Below, piece after piece: positions 30,343 to 38,117 of a stretch of 48,314 nucleotides of DNA. The DNA is from a virus. The stretch spans positions 1-48,314 of the IMG/VR virus record IMGVR_UViG_3300044684_000025; one strand, given 5' to 3'. Position numbers and translations under genes: made by a program. Below the pieces are notes generated by a model. The model made no database searches. It was not told where the DNA came from and saw only the letters and a program-made list of their open reading frames with translations. Within the stretch, counting starts at the first letter, position 1; each line of letters opens with the position of its first letter.

Positions 30343-30936
30343 TTACAGAATACCAGCGTCCCGCAACACCAGAGTTTCAAATTTCACATCAGATACAGCG
30401 TCATGTTGCTTGTATCCAGGAATCTGGGCACGCAGCTCTTCTGTGTTGTCTGGATATCCATTCAACTTGCTGGACATACCGAGAATGTCAACAACAGTAC
30501 GAATGTCACGGACCTTGTTGTATTGCAGAGGAATCTGCTTGAAGATCCATCCGTAATCAAGGAACAACGAAGTGAGCCAGTCATTATCCTTAGAACCACG
30601 CTGCCAGATGAAGTCATTGCGCTTGTCGAACTTGTTTTCCTTCAACCATTCTTCGAAGTCAGTCAATGCAACTTCTGGGAATAAATCTGTTGGTGCTGGG
30701 ATAAAGGACTGCTTCTGAACATCCATGTGTTGTTCACGCCACCACTTCACAGTGTCCGGATCAACGCGTCGACCAATGTCTACTTGGTGCTTTGCTTGAA
30801 GTTTGTAGTTCTTGATCTGAAGTGACTCAAGCAGGGTATCACGATTGTCTGTGTTATGCAGAGCAGCAGTGAATTGGAGAATTACAGCGTCCTGATGAAT
30901 GCTGAGAGTTTCAACGTCAATAATCAGATGGTTCAT
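30343..30936 (-). CDS. dexA: DexA-like 3'-5' exonuclease (DEDD fold)
   Basis: 197 residues from ATG 30936 with AGGA six bases upstream (T4 DexA 227). It starts with MNHLIIDVETLS (catalytic D and E), has VDPDTVKWWREQH as in DexA, IWQRGSKDNDWLTSLFLDYG with the third Asp, RDIRTVVDIL, and GYKQHDAVSDVKFETLVL with the HDAxxD motif that completes DEDDh. T4 exonuclease A degrades DNA from the 3' end. Here it probably helps host DNA breakdown or recombination. It is preceded by a TATAAT box. Confidence 0.88.
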   Translation of the reverse strand: MNHLIIDVETLSIHQDAVILQFTAALHNTDNRDTLLESLQIKNYKLQAKHQVDIGRRVDPDTVKWWREQHMDVQKQSFIPAPTDLFPEVALTDFEEWLKENKFDKRNDFIWQRGSKDNDWLTSLFLDYGWIFKQIPLQYNKVRDIRTVVDILGMSSKLNGYPDNTEELRAQIPGYKQHDAVSDVKFETLVLRDAGIL

Positions 30937-30983
30937 GTAGTGTCCTGTGGTTAATGTTCTATCACTCAACGCGACAATGCTGT

Positions 30984-31012
30984 ATTATACCGACTGAATA
31001 CTACAAAGACAT
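30984..31012 (-). promoter_or_regulatory. Candidate sigma70-like promoter for dexA
   Basis: Minus-strand ATGTCT (31012-31007), 17 bases, perfect TATAAT (30989-30984). TCGGTATAAT is shared with the plus-strand promoter at 27348. The -35 is poor (three of six to TTTACT). Confidence 0.45.
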
Positions 31013-31015
31013 CTA

Positions 31016-31441
31016 TCATTGAATCCTAGTGACAACCTCATACATTGCGTTAGGACTGAAGCGCCAAGCATGATCCATATCAAACGCTGCCTTCAGACAA
31101 GCTTCGCTACAGAACCACTTGGATTTTGAGCCACCGACTGCTGGTCGAATCACAAACCCAAACAATCCAGCATAGTAGTATTCCTCACCATCATGTTCCT
31201 TGAACCACTCAATTACTTTCGAAGCGCTGACTGAAGGAACGTCAACTAAATCCCAGAGATCAGCTGGTAGTGTTTGATTGACGAGAATACGCACACCTTC
31301 TCCTGGTGCGGAAGAAGCAATGTTGTATGTGCCATCTGCGTTTTCCGCAATAACGCACTCTACATGTTCATATGGACCGCGATCCCACCACTTGATGATC
31401 TTTCCTAGAAGGTTGTTCTTTTTACAGAATGCAAATTTCAT
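31016..31441 (-). CDS. Papain-like (YiiX/C92-type) cysteine peptidase or amidase
   Basis: 141 residues from ATG 31441 with GGAG upstream; reading from 31489 would run into the upstream gene. It has GPYEHVECVIAE with the His (H26) that comes first in permuted papain-like enzymes, and KWFCSEACLKAAF with Cys111 in the CSE motif typical of YiiX-like peptidases. No signal peptide is present. Members may cleave amide bonds in peptidoglycan peptides or lipoproteins. In a virion context it may assist lysis or entry; the role is not evident. It overlaps no gene and follows the sulfotransferase stop by one base. Confidence 0.75.
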   Translation of the reverse strand: MKFAFCKKNNLLGKIIKWWDRGPYEHVECVIAENADGTYNIASSAPGEGVRILVNQTLPADLWDLVDVPSVSASKVIEWFKEHDGEEYYYAGLFGFVIRPAVGGSKSKWFCSEACLKAAFDMDHAWRFSPNAMYEVVTRIQ

Positions 31442-31442
31442 G

Positions 31443-32015
31443 CTAGTCTCCGAATTTGTAACAGAACAGTTTGATTGGCACGTGGTCAAAAGTTCCGACG
31501 GTTTCTATTGTGGATTTCTTCCGGTAGTATTCGGTGTAATGCTTTTGACGCTTAGAGTCATTGGTTCTAATCCCTTTCAGCTCAACTCCGATTCTCTTTG
31601 AGATTTCGGATAATGATTTTGCACGCTCCTCGTACAGGTACACATGATCTACGTCCATCCAATATGATTGAGGTACGAATCCATCCGTTTTCAAGAATTT
31701 GTTCATGGACAGATAAACCCATTCATCAAATTGATAACGAGGAGCTGGTCCTGAATTGGATTTAGGTCTCTTAGCAAACTCATTTGAGTATTGGTGCTCA
31801 TACAAGCTCACCATGCGTTCCCATGGATTGCGTACGAATGAGAACTTCCAATAGTCATACCATGTATCTTGAAAGATCCATTCTCTCGCAGTGTTCGGCA
31901 TACAGTGTTGTAGAGGACAAACTGCTTGATCCAATCCAAGCTCTTTATACAAAGCATTGCCGCCTGTACGTGGATTGTGGAAGAAGACGGCTTTTGATTT
32001 TTGAAAGATGATCAT
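31443..32015 (-). CDS. Sulfotransferase-like protein (copy 1)
   Basis: 190 residues, start overlapping the stop of the upstream paralogue (ATGA). It has VFFHNPRTGGNALY (residues about 10-23, PAPS 5'-phosphosulfate loop, family KTGGT type) and YWKFSFVRNPWERMVSLYEH (3'-phosphate-binding motif RxxxxxxxSLY). SYWMDVDHVYLYEE and IRTNDSKRQKHYTEYY follow as in sulfotransferase family 2. It probably transfers sulfate, or is a homologue with a different nucleotide substrate. No CysD/CysN/CysC is nearby, so PAPS would come from the host. Confidence 0.88.
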   Translation of the reverse strand: MIIFQKSKAVFFHNPRTGGNALYKELGLDQAVCPLQHCMPNTAREWIFQDTWYDYWKFSFVRNPWERMVSLYEHQYSNEFAKRPKSNSGPAPRYQFDEWVYLSMNKFLKTDGFVPQSYWMDVDHVYLYEERAKSLSEISKRIGVELKGIRTNDSKRQKHYTEYYRKKSTIETVGTFDHVPIKLFCYKFGD

Positions 32016-32587
32016 CCGAACTTGTATCCAAACTGTTTGATGGTCTCTCGATCTATTTCTGCAACGATACCAACCAAATCTTTGTTGTAGTAATCTTGAT
32101 ATGGTTTGCGGACTGTCGCATTATCATGCATCAATGGTTGGATTGGTGGCAGATGTTTGGAAATTTCTTCAACCGCCGTGTCAAGCTCTTCAAACTTGAA
32201 CACACAATCCATGCCTTTCCACCAAAGCGATTGCGGATCACCCCACCAAGTGGCAAAAATGAAGCGATTTCTGTTGTAGAACATCCATTCACGGAAACTG
32301 TAAGCACGAGCTATTTGCTGGCTTTTCCAATTGTACTTAGCGATGTATGGGCTCTGTTTGTGAAACTCATACAGACTGACATAGCGATCCCATGGATTAC
32401 GAACAAATGCAAATTTCCAATAGTCGTTCCAAGTTTCCTGAAATATGGTGGTTTTCGCTTCTTCAGGATAGAAGTGAGAAAGACGTATGTTTTCGCCTTC
32501 TGAAAACCCGAACGTCTGAAACAACGAACGTCCAGCTGTTTTTGGATTATGGAAAAATAAGACTTTGTGACGTTGATTAACAAACAC
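32012..32587 (-). CDS. Sulfotransferase-like protein (copy 2)
   Basis: 191 residues. It starts at GTG 32587 with AGGA seven bases upstream. Motifs are VLFFHNPKTAGRSLFQTF and YWKFAFVRNPWDRYVSLYEF, aligned to those of copy 1, with RKPYQDYYNKDLVGIVAE near the end. The two paralogues share order and length but differ widely in sequence, so the duplication is old or the two were acquired separately. They lie just beyond the gp23 terminator. Acceptor unknown: host surface glycan, virion decoration or a small molecule. Confidence 0.88.
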   Translation of the reverse strand: MFVNQRHKVLFFHNPKTAGRSLFQTFGFSEGENIRLSHFYPEEAKTTIFQETWNDYWKFAFVRNPWDRYVSLYEFHKQSPYIAKYNWKSQQIARAYSFREWMFYNRNRFIFATWWGDPQSLWWKGMDCVFKFEELDTAVEEISKHLPPIQPLMHDNATVRKPYQDYYNKDLVGIVAEIDRETIKQFGYKFG

Positions 32588-32600
32588 AATCTAATCCTGA

Positions 32601-32633
32601 ATGTAATAAAGGGGCAGCTTTCGCCACCCCTTT
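32601..32633 (-). terminator. Strong intrinsic terminator after major capsid gene
   Basis: Minus-strand stem AAAGGGGTGGC / GCTGCCCCTTT (32633-32623 and 32618-32608) with a GAAA tetraloop and two G-U pairs, followed by ATTACATTC. It ends the head-gene transcription unit. Confidence 0.8.
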
Positions 32634-32637
32634 ATAT

Positions 32638-32679
32638 AAGGTTACTTTCGTAGGTTTAGTAGGTTTAGTTATTAACCTT
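32638..32679. repeat. Small repeats in the gp23 3' untranslated region
   Basis: GTAGGTTTA occurs twice in tandem (32650-32667), flanked by a seven-base inverted repeat AAGGTTA / TAACCTT (32638-32644 and 32673-32679). It lies between the gp23 stop and the terminator and may fold into an mRNA 3' hairpin. Confidence 0.45.
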
Positions 32680-32693
32680 AGAAAGTATTCCTC

Positions 32694-33998
32694 TCACATC
32701 AAGTTCTGAACCAAGAATCTACGGTAGTAGACGTTCGAGTTGGCAATCAGAGCACCGGACTGAACCGCAGCACCACCAGCATATGGGTTTGCAACGATAC
32801 CGTAACGGGTCTTGAAACCAATCTTCGGCTGGAACGAGTCCTGGCCAACTGCGCGAACCATCTGCAGCGGAACGTATGGGCAGTAGAACAGACCAGCGTC
32901 CATGGAGCTTGCGCCCTTGTAACCGATGGTGATGTAGTTACCGATAGCATACGGATCGATGTAGACGCGGATACGTCCGTTGAGAACACCAGCAAAGGTG
33001 TTACCAGTGTCATCGACTTGAAGGTTGTTGGAGTTCAGAGCCGGGGTGTAGTCAAGAACACCAGCCATCTGCAGAGCGGAAGCAACGTCCGAAGAGCAGA
33101 TGAGGATGTTACCCTTACCACGACGGGTTGCCTTAGCAACAGCGTTTGCATCACGCTCGAGCTGGAAGTGAAGACCCTTGAACTTTTCAACAGACCAACG
33201 ACCGTTGGAGTCGGTGTCAAGGTCGAACACACCTGCGGTTGCAGTGTTGTCCTGTGCACCCGGAGAAGCAGTGACGTTGATGGTACGGATGACTTCGCGG
33301 TTGATTTCTGCCAGGATTTCCGTGGTCAGAATGTTTGCCAGCTCAGTCTCGGCATCCAGACCATGAATTGCCTTCAGGTCCTGAGCCAGTTCCATCGTGT
33401 ATTCAGCTTTCAGAGCACGAGACTGTGCAATGACGGTGACCTTTTCGATGGAGAATGCCATCTGTGCGAAGGCAACGTTGCTGTCGGAACCAAGAGCTTC
33501 AGCCTGCGCAGTGGACATACCCTGTGCGTAGTTGTAAACCGAGGTGTTACCTGACGGCAGAGAACCAACCTGACCCTGACCGATTGTGGTGTTACCAGAA
33601 ACGACAGTAGAGAAGTTGGTGTTGACTTCGTTGTAGAAGGTTTCAGTACCAGTCTGGTTTGCGTAACGCGAACGCATTGCGAAGATCAAGCCGGTAGGAC
33701 CAGTCATCGGCTGAACGCCGCAAAGGTCATACGCGACAAGGTTCGGCATTGCGCGGCGAACGAGGGTAATCAGAACTGGATCGTAGTTCGAGATACCAGC
33801 GCCAGTTGCGTTTGCTGGAACCGGATCTTCACTCAGAAGGGATGCTGGAGCGAAAGCGCCCTGGGAACGAATGTCATTCAGGGTGTTTTCAAGAACGACA
33901 CCAGTAACGTCACGAGCCTGAGCCGAACGGAACGATGGCATCTCCTTGTCATCAAGAACCACGCCCCACTTCTGGTTGAGTTCTTCGTTAAGATACAT
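32694..33998 (-). CDS. 23: Major capsid protein, T4 gp23-like
   Basis: 434 residues (T4 gp23 521). N-terminal MYLNEELNQKWGVVLDD, then RDVTGVVLENTLND, AGISNYDPVLITLVRRAMPN, LVAYDLCGVQPMTGPTGLIF and AMRSRYANQTGTETFYNEV are HK97-fold features of the T4 family. SRALKAEYTMELAQDLKAIH and RKVIRTIN-like stretches (VIRTINVTA) follow, then FQPKIGFKTRYGIVANPYAG near the C-terminus. Precursor cleavage by gp21 is expected as in T4. A perfect late promoter and AGGAG site precede it, and a strong terminator follows, as expected for the most abundant virion protein. Confidence 0.97.
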   Translation of the reverse strand: MYLNEELNQKWGVVLDDKEMPSFRSAQARDVTGVVLENTLNDIRSQGAFAPASLLSEDPVPANATGAGISNYDPVLITLVRRAMPNLVAYDLCGVQPMTGPTGLIFAMRSRYANQTGTETFYNEVNTNFSTVVSGNTTIGQGQVGSLPSGNTSVYNYAQGMSTAQAEALGSDSNVAFAQMAFSIEKVTVIAQSRALKAEYTMELAQDLKAIHGLDAETELANILTTEILAEINREVIRTINVTASPGAQDNTATAGVFDLDTDSNGRWSVEKFKGLHFQLERDANAVAKATRRGKGNILICSSDVASALQMAGVLDYTPALNSNNLQVDDTGNTFAGVLNGRIRVYIDPYAIGNYITIGYKGASSMDAGLFYCPYVPLQMVRAVGQDSFQPKIGFKTRYGIVANPYAGGAAVQSGALIANSNVYYRRFLVQNLM

Positions 33999-34024
33999 TA
34001 TTGCTTCTCCTAGAGATTGTACGC

Positions 34025-34032
34025 TATTTATA
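34025..34032 (-). promoter_or_regulatory. Late promoter TATAAATA for gene 23
   Basis: Perfect T4-type late box on the minus strand, 27 bases upstream of the gp23 ATG. It should be read by polymerase carrying gp55. Confidence 0.85.
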
Positions 34033-34049
34033 CGAACCCGATTTTTGGC

Positions 34050-35138
34050 TTACTTCGCAGCTGTTTGAGCGCGGCGACGAGCGTAAGCTTCAATGAATGG
34101 GTCAGTTGGCTTCGGTGTAGCTGCTGGCTTTCCAGTGTTACCCTCATCCAACTGGACCTCTTCGTTCAAGTTGGTAGCGGTGGTTGCCGGTGCTGCAGGC
34201 TTCTTCACATATCCCTCAACGATCGTCTTGAGCTTTTCTTTGTACTCATCAACGGTTGTGAAGGTGATCGATTCGGCAAGAGTAGAAAGCTTATCAATTT
34301 GGGTGTCTGTCAGACCTTCAGAAACTTCCTTGAAGACAGCTTCTTTCTGGGCAGTCAGAGCCATTTCAGCAATCTGCTTCTGCTGTTCGATGAACTTGTT
34401 TTCAGACTCATTCAACTTGGATTCGAGTTCTTCGACCTTAGAAGTCAGAGACTCAACCACGTCAACTTTGTCTTCTGGGATTTCGATGTAGTGCTCTGTG
34501 AAGAGAGACTTCATGCCACCCAGGAATGATTCGAGAATGTCAGCTTTGATGCCAGATTCAACAGCCAAGCGGTTTTCTTCCAGCCACTGTTCAGCAACAT
34601 GGTTCAGATACTTGTCGACCTGACCAGAAACATCCTTGATGCACTCTTCAATTGCTGCCTGAAGATCAACAGCAAACTGCTCTTCGAGCTGTGCTTGGAA
34701 CTCCAGAGAACGAGCGTGTACTGCTGCTTCAAAGATGGTTGTAGCACGAGCCTTGAATTCTTCAGAAAGTTGCTGACCATCGAATACAGCGTCGATGTCT
34801 TCCTTAACGCGCTGAAGCTTTGGCATAGGTGCCGAAGTGCTGTCCTTACCAGCAGAACCGATGGTTCCGAGGTTGTGAGCGAGAGTAGCATCACCACCCT
34901 TGCCAAGCGACTCGAAATGCTTGTAACAAGCATCGAGTTGCGGACCAGACAGAGTGTCTGCCAGCTTAGCAACCTTGGTTACGAACTCCGACTTGGACAG
35001 AGTTGGCATCGCCAGTTCGCCTTCCGGCTTGTCTGCTGGACGATTCTTGTCGCCTTCACGATCAGTGCCGACAGGTCCTGGGACCGATGCGTCCACACCA
35101 AAAGAAGACTTGAAGGTCTCGTCGATCTTCTGTGTCAT
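34050..35138 (-). CDS. 22: Prohead core scaffold protein, T4 gp22-like
   Basis: 362 residues (T4 gp22 269). It is acidic, almost wholly helical and low in aromatic residues. Long coiled-coil stretches occur at about 150-260 (for example VVESLTSKVEELESKLNESE). Typical features are LQRVKEDIDAVFDGQQLSEE, FKARATTIFEAAVHARSLE and DPFIEAYARRRAQTAAK at the C-terminus. It forms the internal core on which gp23 assembles and is cut by gp21. The N-terminal 120 residues, with PGPVGTDREGDKNRPADKPE, are an extension not seen in T4. AGGAG and a perfect late promoter precede it. Confidence 0.92.
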   Translation of the reverse strand: MTQKIDETFKSSFGVDASVPGPVGTDREGDKNRPADKPEGELAMPTLSKSEFVTKVAKLADTLSGPQLDACYKHFESLGKGGDATLAHNLGTIGSAGKDSTSAPMPKLQRVKEDIDAVFDGQQLSEEFKARATTIFEAAVHARSLEFQAQLEEQFAVDLQAAIEECIKDVSGQVDKYLNHVAEQWLEENRLAVESGIKADILESFLGGMKSLFTEHYIEIPEDKVDVVESLTSKVEELESKLNESENKFIEQQKQIAEMALTAQKEAVFKEVSEGLTDTQIDKLSTLAESITFTTVDEYKEKLKTIVEGYVKKPAAPATTATNLNEEVQLDEGNTGKPAATPKPTDPFIEAYARRRAQTAAK

Positions 35139-35166
35139 TGGTTAACTCCTAGTAAATTGCAAACTC

Positions 35167-35174
35167 TATTTATA
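35167..35174 (-). promoter_or_regulatory. Late promoter TATAAATA for gene 22
   Basis: Perfect late box on the minus strand, 29 bases upstream of the gp22 ATG, between genes 21 and 22. Confidence 0.85.
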
Positions 35175-35186
35175 AGATCGGTGATC

Positions 35187-35852
35187 TCACAAGGTGGACA
35201 TGAACTTTTGGAACAGATTAATGCCAACTTGTTCAAAAAGCTCTTTGTTTGGATTACGAGCAGCAATATTTAGCTCGTACTTTGCTTCTTGGATTTGTTG
35301 TGGCTTCCAGATGCCACCATCATTGATCCACTCTACTCCCTCCATCAATCCATTGACGAATGCTTCTGGTGCAGAAGGATCTGAAACGATGTCTGCTGCA
35401 GTGGCAAGCCAGAAGTCATTTTGAACTTCCATCAAACCACCACGGTTCTTTAGAGAACCGAGACCGCGAGAAGAAACACCAAGGCTTGCTCCAAGATTGA
35501 CAAGACCAATTGCGATCTTTCCGCAAGGAGTGTCTTCTGACAACTGTGCTTTGCCAATCCAGTTGTTTCCATCTTGACGAAGCTCCTTGATCATGTGGGA
35601 AACACGATCAAGGTTGATCTTCGGTCCCTGTGGGTGCTCAAGTTCACCGTATGCGCGGTTCTTCTTGATTTTTTCTTGTGTGTAACGATGCACTTCCGCT
35701 TCCATAATTCCGGTCGGATAGACACGGCGATTACGATTTGGAATGCCTGCCTGAAGGAAGATGCCCTCAATGAAATACTTCTTGGTTGCATCGGTTCCGA
35801 CCGCTTCAGTCAGAACTTTGACATCTTCATTGAGTTCGCAAATAAGACGCAC
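35187..35852 (-). CDS. 21: Prohead maturation protease, T4 gp21-like
   Basis: 221 residues (T4 gp21 212). Serine protease of the herpesvirus/prohead type. GELEHPQGP contains catalytic H73, GVSSRGLGSL the Ser (127 or 128), and ATAADIVSDPSAP the conserved Asp region. YFIEGIFLQAGIPNRNRRVY is the family N-terminal signature. It cleaves core and capsid proteins after (L/I)xE. Start is GTG 35852 with AGGAG; the C-terminus (FEQVGINLFQKFMSTL) probably mediates scaffold association. Confidence 0.95.
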   Translation of the reverse strand: MRLICELNEDVKVLTEAVGTDATKKYFIEGIFLQAGIPNRNRRVYPTGIMEAEVHRYTQEKIKKNRAYGELEHPQGPKINLDRVSHMIKELRQDGNNWIGKAQLSEDTPCGKIAIGLVNLGASLGVSSRGLGSLKNRGGLMEVQNDFWLATAADIVSDPSAPEAFVNGLMEGVEWINDGGIWKPQQIQEAKYELNIAARNPNKELFEQVGINLFQKFMSTL

Positions 35853-35864
35853 GACTATCTCCTA

Positions 35865-36185
35865 TCAGTAGTTCTGATCTACTGTTGTGTTCTTCTTGTA
35901 GACAATGATGATGGAACCATTGCTGTTATTTGTAAGAGTAACGTCGCCTGTGTCTTGTTCCTTCAAGAGTGTGACGCCTTCGAGGAACCAGTTGTCACCA
36001 CCAACAAGCTGAAGGATGGTGTTACCGTTACGCGTGAGCGTCCAACTACCACACCAATACACCTGGGCGATGTCAACTGAATTGACAGTTTCACCGGTAA
36101 GTTGAAAGCTGGCAAGGTTGTATGTTGCGTTGGCAGTGTCACGAGTGACTGCGCGCGTGTGGAGTGAATTTTGAATGACTGGCAT
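35865..36185 (-). CDS. Hypothetical beta-rich protein in the head-gene block
   Basis: 106 residues, ATG with AGGA upstream. It is rich in Thr, Asn and Val and predicted all-beta: SFQLTGETVNSVDIAQVYWC, GSWTLTRNGNTILQLVGG and NSNGSIIIVYKKNTT. Between the core-protein genes and the protease gene, it is probably a virion or assembly component, for example a decoration protein. No family is recognised. Confidence 0.7.
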   Translation of the reverse strand: MPVIQNSLHTRAVTRDTANATYNLASFQLTGETVNSVDIAQVYWCGSWTLTRNGNTILQLVGGDNWFLEGVTLLKEQDTGDVTLTNNSNGSIIIVYKKNTTVDQNY

Positions 36186-36187
36186 TG

Positions 36188-36811
36188 TTAGAATCCTTTG
36201 TGGGAAAGTTCGCGCATTCGCTTCCTTACAATAGGACGAACGTCAGCGTGTGGGTCTTTGCCGGCGAAGTGTTTAATGTCACGAAGCAAGCGATCATCTG
36301 GAGCGTGTGGTTTAACTTTGTCATGAGCTTCACCAGCTTTAAGCGGTTCGCGCATCAAGCGACGAAGTTGACCAACTGCTTTTCCTTTGCGAACAGGATT
36401 GGTGGAAAAGATGCCACCCACTGCTCCATCTTCGTCGATCACCTGGCCATCGGAATCCCCCATGCCATCATCCCAACCGTCATATGCGGTTTCAAACAAT
36501 TGAGGATTGTATGCACGAACAAATGCTTGGATGGATTGCTTTAGAGAAGGCATGATCTGATCATCTGGCTGTTTGTCTTTCAACATTTCTCCAAGATGAC
36601 GACCACCGCGAGAATCCAAGAAATGGCCAATCACGACATCATTGAATTTCAGCTCTTTGATTCCGACAGAAGCTTTCTTGATCAACGAAACTGCATGATC
36701 GAGAAGTCGATGTGATTCGTTGCCAGCAGCCATTAAAAATCCACCGGAGGTGTTCTTTGGAATGGCTGCTTCGGCAACTAGCTTCTTTTGGAAATCAAGA
36801 AACGATTGCAT
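36188..36811 (-). CDS. Probable prohead core/internal protein of unknown function
   Basis: 207 residues. The N-terminus MQSFLDFQKKLVAEAAIPK resembles T4 capsid-targeting peptides (FxxFIxEA), with VAE|A at the position where the prohead protease would cut. A helical middle (SHRLLDHAVSLIKKASVGIK) and basic tail (VRPIVRKRMRELSHKGF) follow. Position among scaffold and protease genes supports packaging inside the capsid. In T4 this place is held by gene 68; similarity to gp68 is not evident. Confidence 0.72.
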   Translation of the reverse strand: MQSFLDFQKKLVAEAAIPKNTSGGFLMAAGNESHRLLDHAVSLIKKASVGIKELKFNDVVIGHFLDSRGGRHLGEMLKDKQPDDQIMPSLKQSIQAFVRAYNPQLFETAYDGWDDGMGDSDGQVIDEDGAVGGIFSTNPVRKGKAVGQLRRLMREPLKAGEAHDKVKPHAPDDRLLRDIKHFAGKDPHADVRPIVRKRMRELSHKGF

Positions 36812-36812
36812 T

Positions 36813-37907
36813 TCAGTCCTTCTTCATGTACTTGTCATGAGCGCGAAGGATTCCTTCATCACGCTTGACTGACTTGTTATCATGATGAGCGGTTGCTTTC
36901 TTATCGCCACGCTCATGTGCTTGGTTAGCAAGATCATGATGAGCGGCTGCTGACTTGGAAGCCTTCTTCATGTAGCGACCTAGAAGACTCTTTGAGAGTT
37001 CTTGTAGAGAATCGACTTCTTCAGAAACGGAACCAAGGTGCTTGTCCAGAGAAGTATGATCTTTACCAGTCTTGCGTTCGCCGTGCGCAGAAGTGTGGTG
37101 CCAGTCGCCATGTTCACCTACGCGAACACGACCACCAGAAGACTTAGCATAAGAACTGCCGCTGCGAGAAAAGCCATGCTTACTTAAAACAGACTTGTAG
37201 TCTTCATTGACCAACTCTTCAGCAATGCAACGAGCATCGAGCTGCTCTTCTGTCAATTCTTCTTTGACAAGCTTGTCTGTTGCACGTTCAATTCCCTTTG
37301 TGCGATTCTTCATCTTTCTAGATGCTTTCTGATAACGCTCTATTGCTCCATCTTTATCACTTGCACCTGCATGACCTGCATGCCATCCATGAGAAGCGGC
37401 ACTAACACCAGCTTTCTTGATATATGAGCTTAAGACTTTCTTGGAAATTTCCTGAAGTTCTTTAAAGTCTTCGTGCACAAAGTGCTTTGATGCCTTGGCA
37501 AATTCAGCCATTTTTGCAGCATGTCCACCAGCTGCTAGACCTTTCTTGATGTCAGCAGCAGTGATTGGCTCATCTTCAGACTTTCCGAGCCACTTATGGA
37601 AAGCGCCCTTCTTGATGTGACCAAATGCTTCGTCAATATCTTGCTTGGTGTGATACTTTCCTGCAGTATCCAATCCAGTTTCTGCTGCTGCATCATCGGC
37701 ATCATCGTCGCCAGTCCATTTATCGGCACGACGAGTGGTATCCTTCTGTGTAGATCCATTGTAAACAGCATCACCATTTCCAGCTGGATCCGCGACAACT
37801 TGTGTTGGATGCGCGTCAGAAAATTCTTGATCTGCTGGTGAACGAGCGTTGATCACTGGATAGATGATCTTCGCTTCTTTAATAAATTGTGAGAATTTCT
37901 TTGCCAT
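36813..37907 (-). CDS. Probable internal head protein with duplicated KKA-H repeat
   Basis: 364 residues from ATG 37907, seven bases after the upstream stop with GGAG ten bases away. The N-terminus MAKKFSQFIKEAKI matches a capsid-targeting peptide; IKE|A fits the gp21 cleavage rule. Two copies of a helical module are visible at about 151-215 and 301-363: LQEISKKVLSSYIKKAGVSA and LQELSKSLLGRYMKKASKSA, each followed by His-rich linkers and then KGIERATDKLVK or EGILRAHDKYMK. Between them lies KHGFSRSGSSY and VGEHGDWHHTS. Such modules recur in large myoviruses without known role. Probably DNA-associated inside the head. Confidence 0.78.
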   Translation of the reverse strand: MAKKFSQFIKEAKIIYPVINARSPADQEFSDAHPTQVVADPAGNGDAVYNGSTQKDTTRRADKWTGDDDADDAAAETGLDTAGKYHTKQDIDEAFGHIKKGAFHKWLGKSEDEPITAADIKKGLAAGGHAAKMAEFAKASKHFVHEDFKELQEISKKVLSSYIKKAGVSAASHGWHAGHAGASDKDGAIERYQKASRKMKNRTKGIERATDKLVKEELTEEQLDARCIAEELVNEDYKSVLSKHGFSRSGSSYAKSSGGRVRVGEHGDWHHTSAHGERKTGKDHTSLDKHLGSVSEEVDSLQELSKSLLGRYMKKASKSAAAHHDLANQAHERGDKKATAHHDNKSVKRDEGILRAHDKYMKKD

Positions 37908-37914
37908 TGGAGAA

Positions 37915-38085
37915 TTACTCCGCAGACTTTGTCTGGATAGAATCAAAGAATTGCTTGATCACGCCTGGGGTTTCGTCTTCGATCAAGGTCGCAACGCGTT
38001 CTGCGATCAATGCGTTAAATGCTTCCTGGACGTCAACTGGCTTGCCTTCTTGGCAAGCTTCGATGAGGGAAAGGATGTTGGACAT
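37915..38085 (-). CDS. 67: Small prohead core protein, T4 gp67-like position
   Basis: 56 residues, ATG 38085 with AGGAG upstream. Sequence MSNILSLIEACQEGKPVDVQ, then EAFNALIAERVATLIEDETP and VIKQFFDSIQTKSAE. It is acidic and helical. It directly follows the portal gene as gene 67 does in T4, and AFxxLIAERVAxLIEx is the pattern I know from small core proteins of T4-like phages. T4 gp67 is 80 residues and required for head shape. Assignment is by position and pattern; sequence identity to T4 is low. Confidence 0.7.
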   Translation of the reverse strand: MSNILSLIEACQEGKPVDVQEAFNALIAERVATLIEDETPGVIKQFFDSIQTKSAE

Positions 38086-38109
38086 TGTGGTGCTCCTAAT
38101 TGAACTTTC

Positions 38110-38117
38110 TATTTATT
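38110..38117 (-). promoter_or_regulatory. Late promoter variant AATAAATA
   Basis: Minus-strand AATAAATA (38117-38110), one mismatch to TATAAATA, overlapping the portal stop and 25 bases before the gp67-like ATG. Confidence 0.6.
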
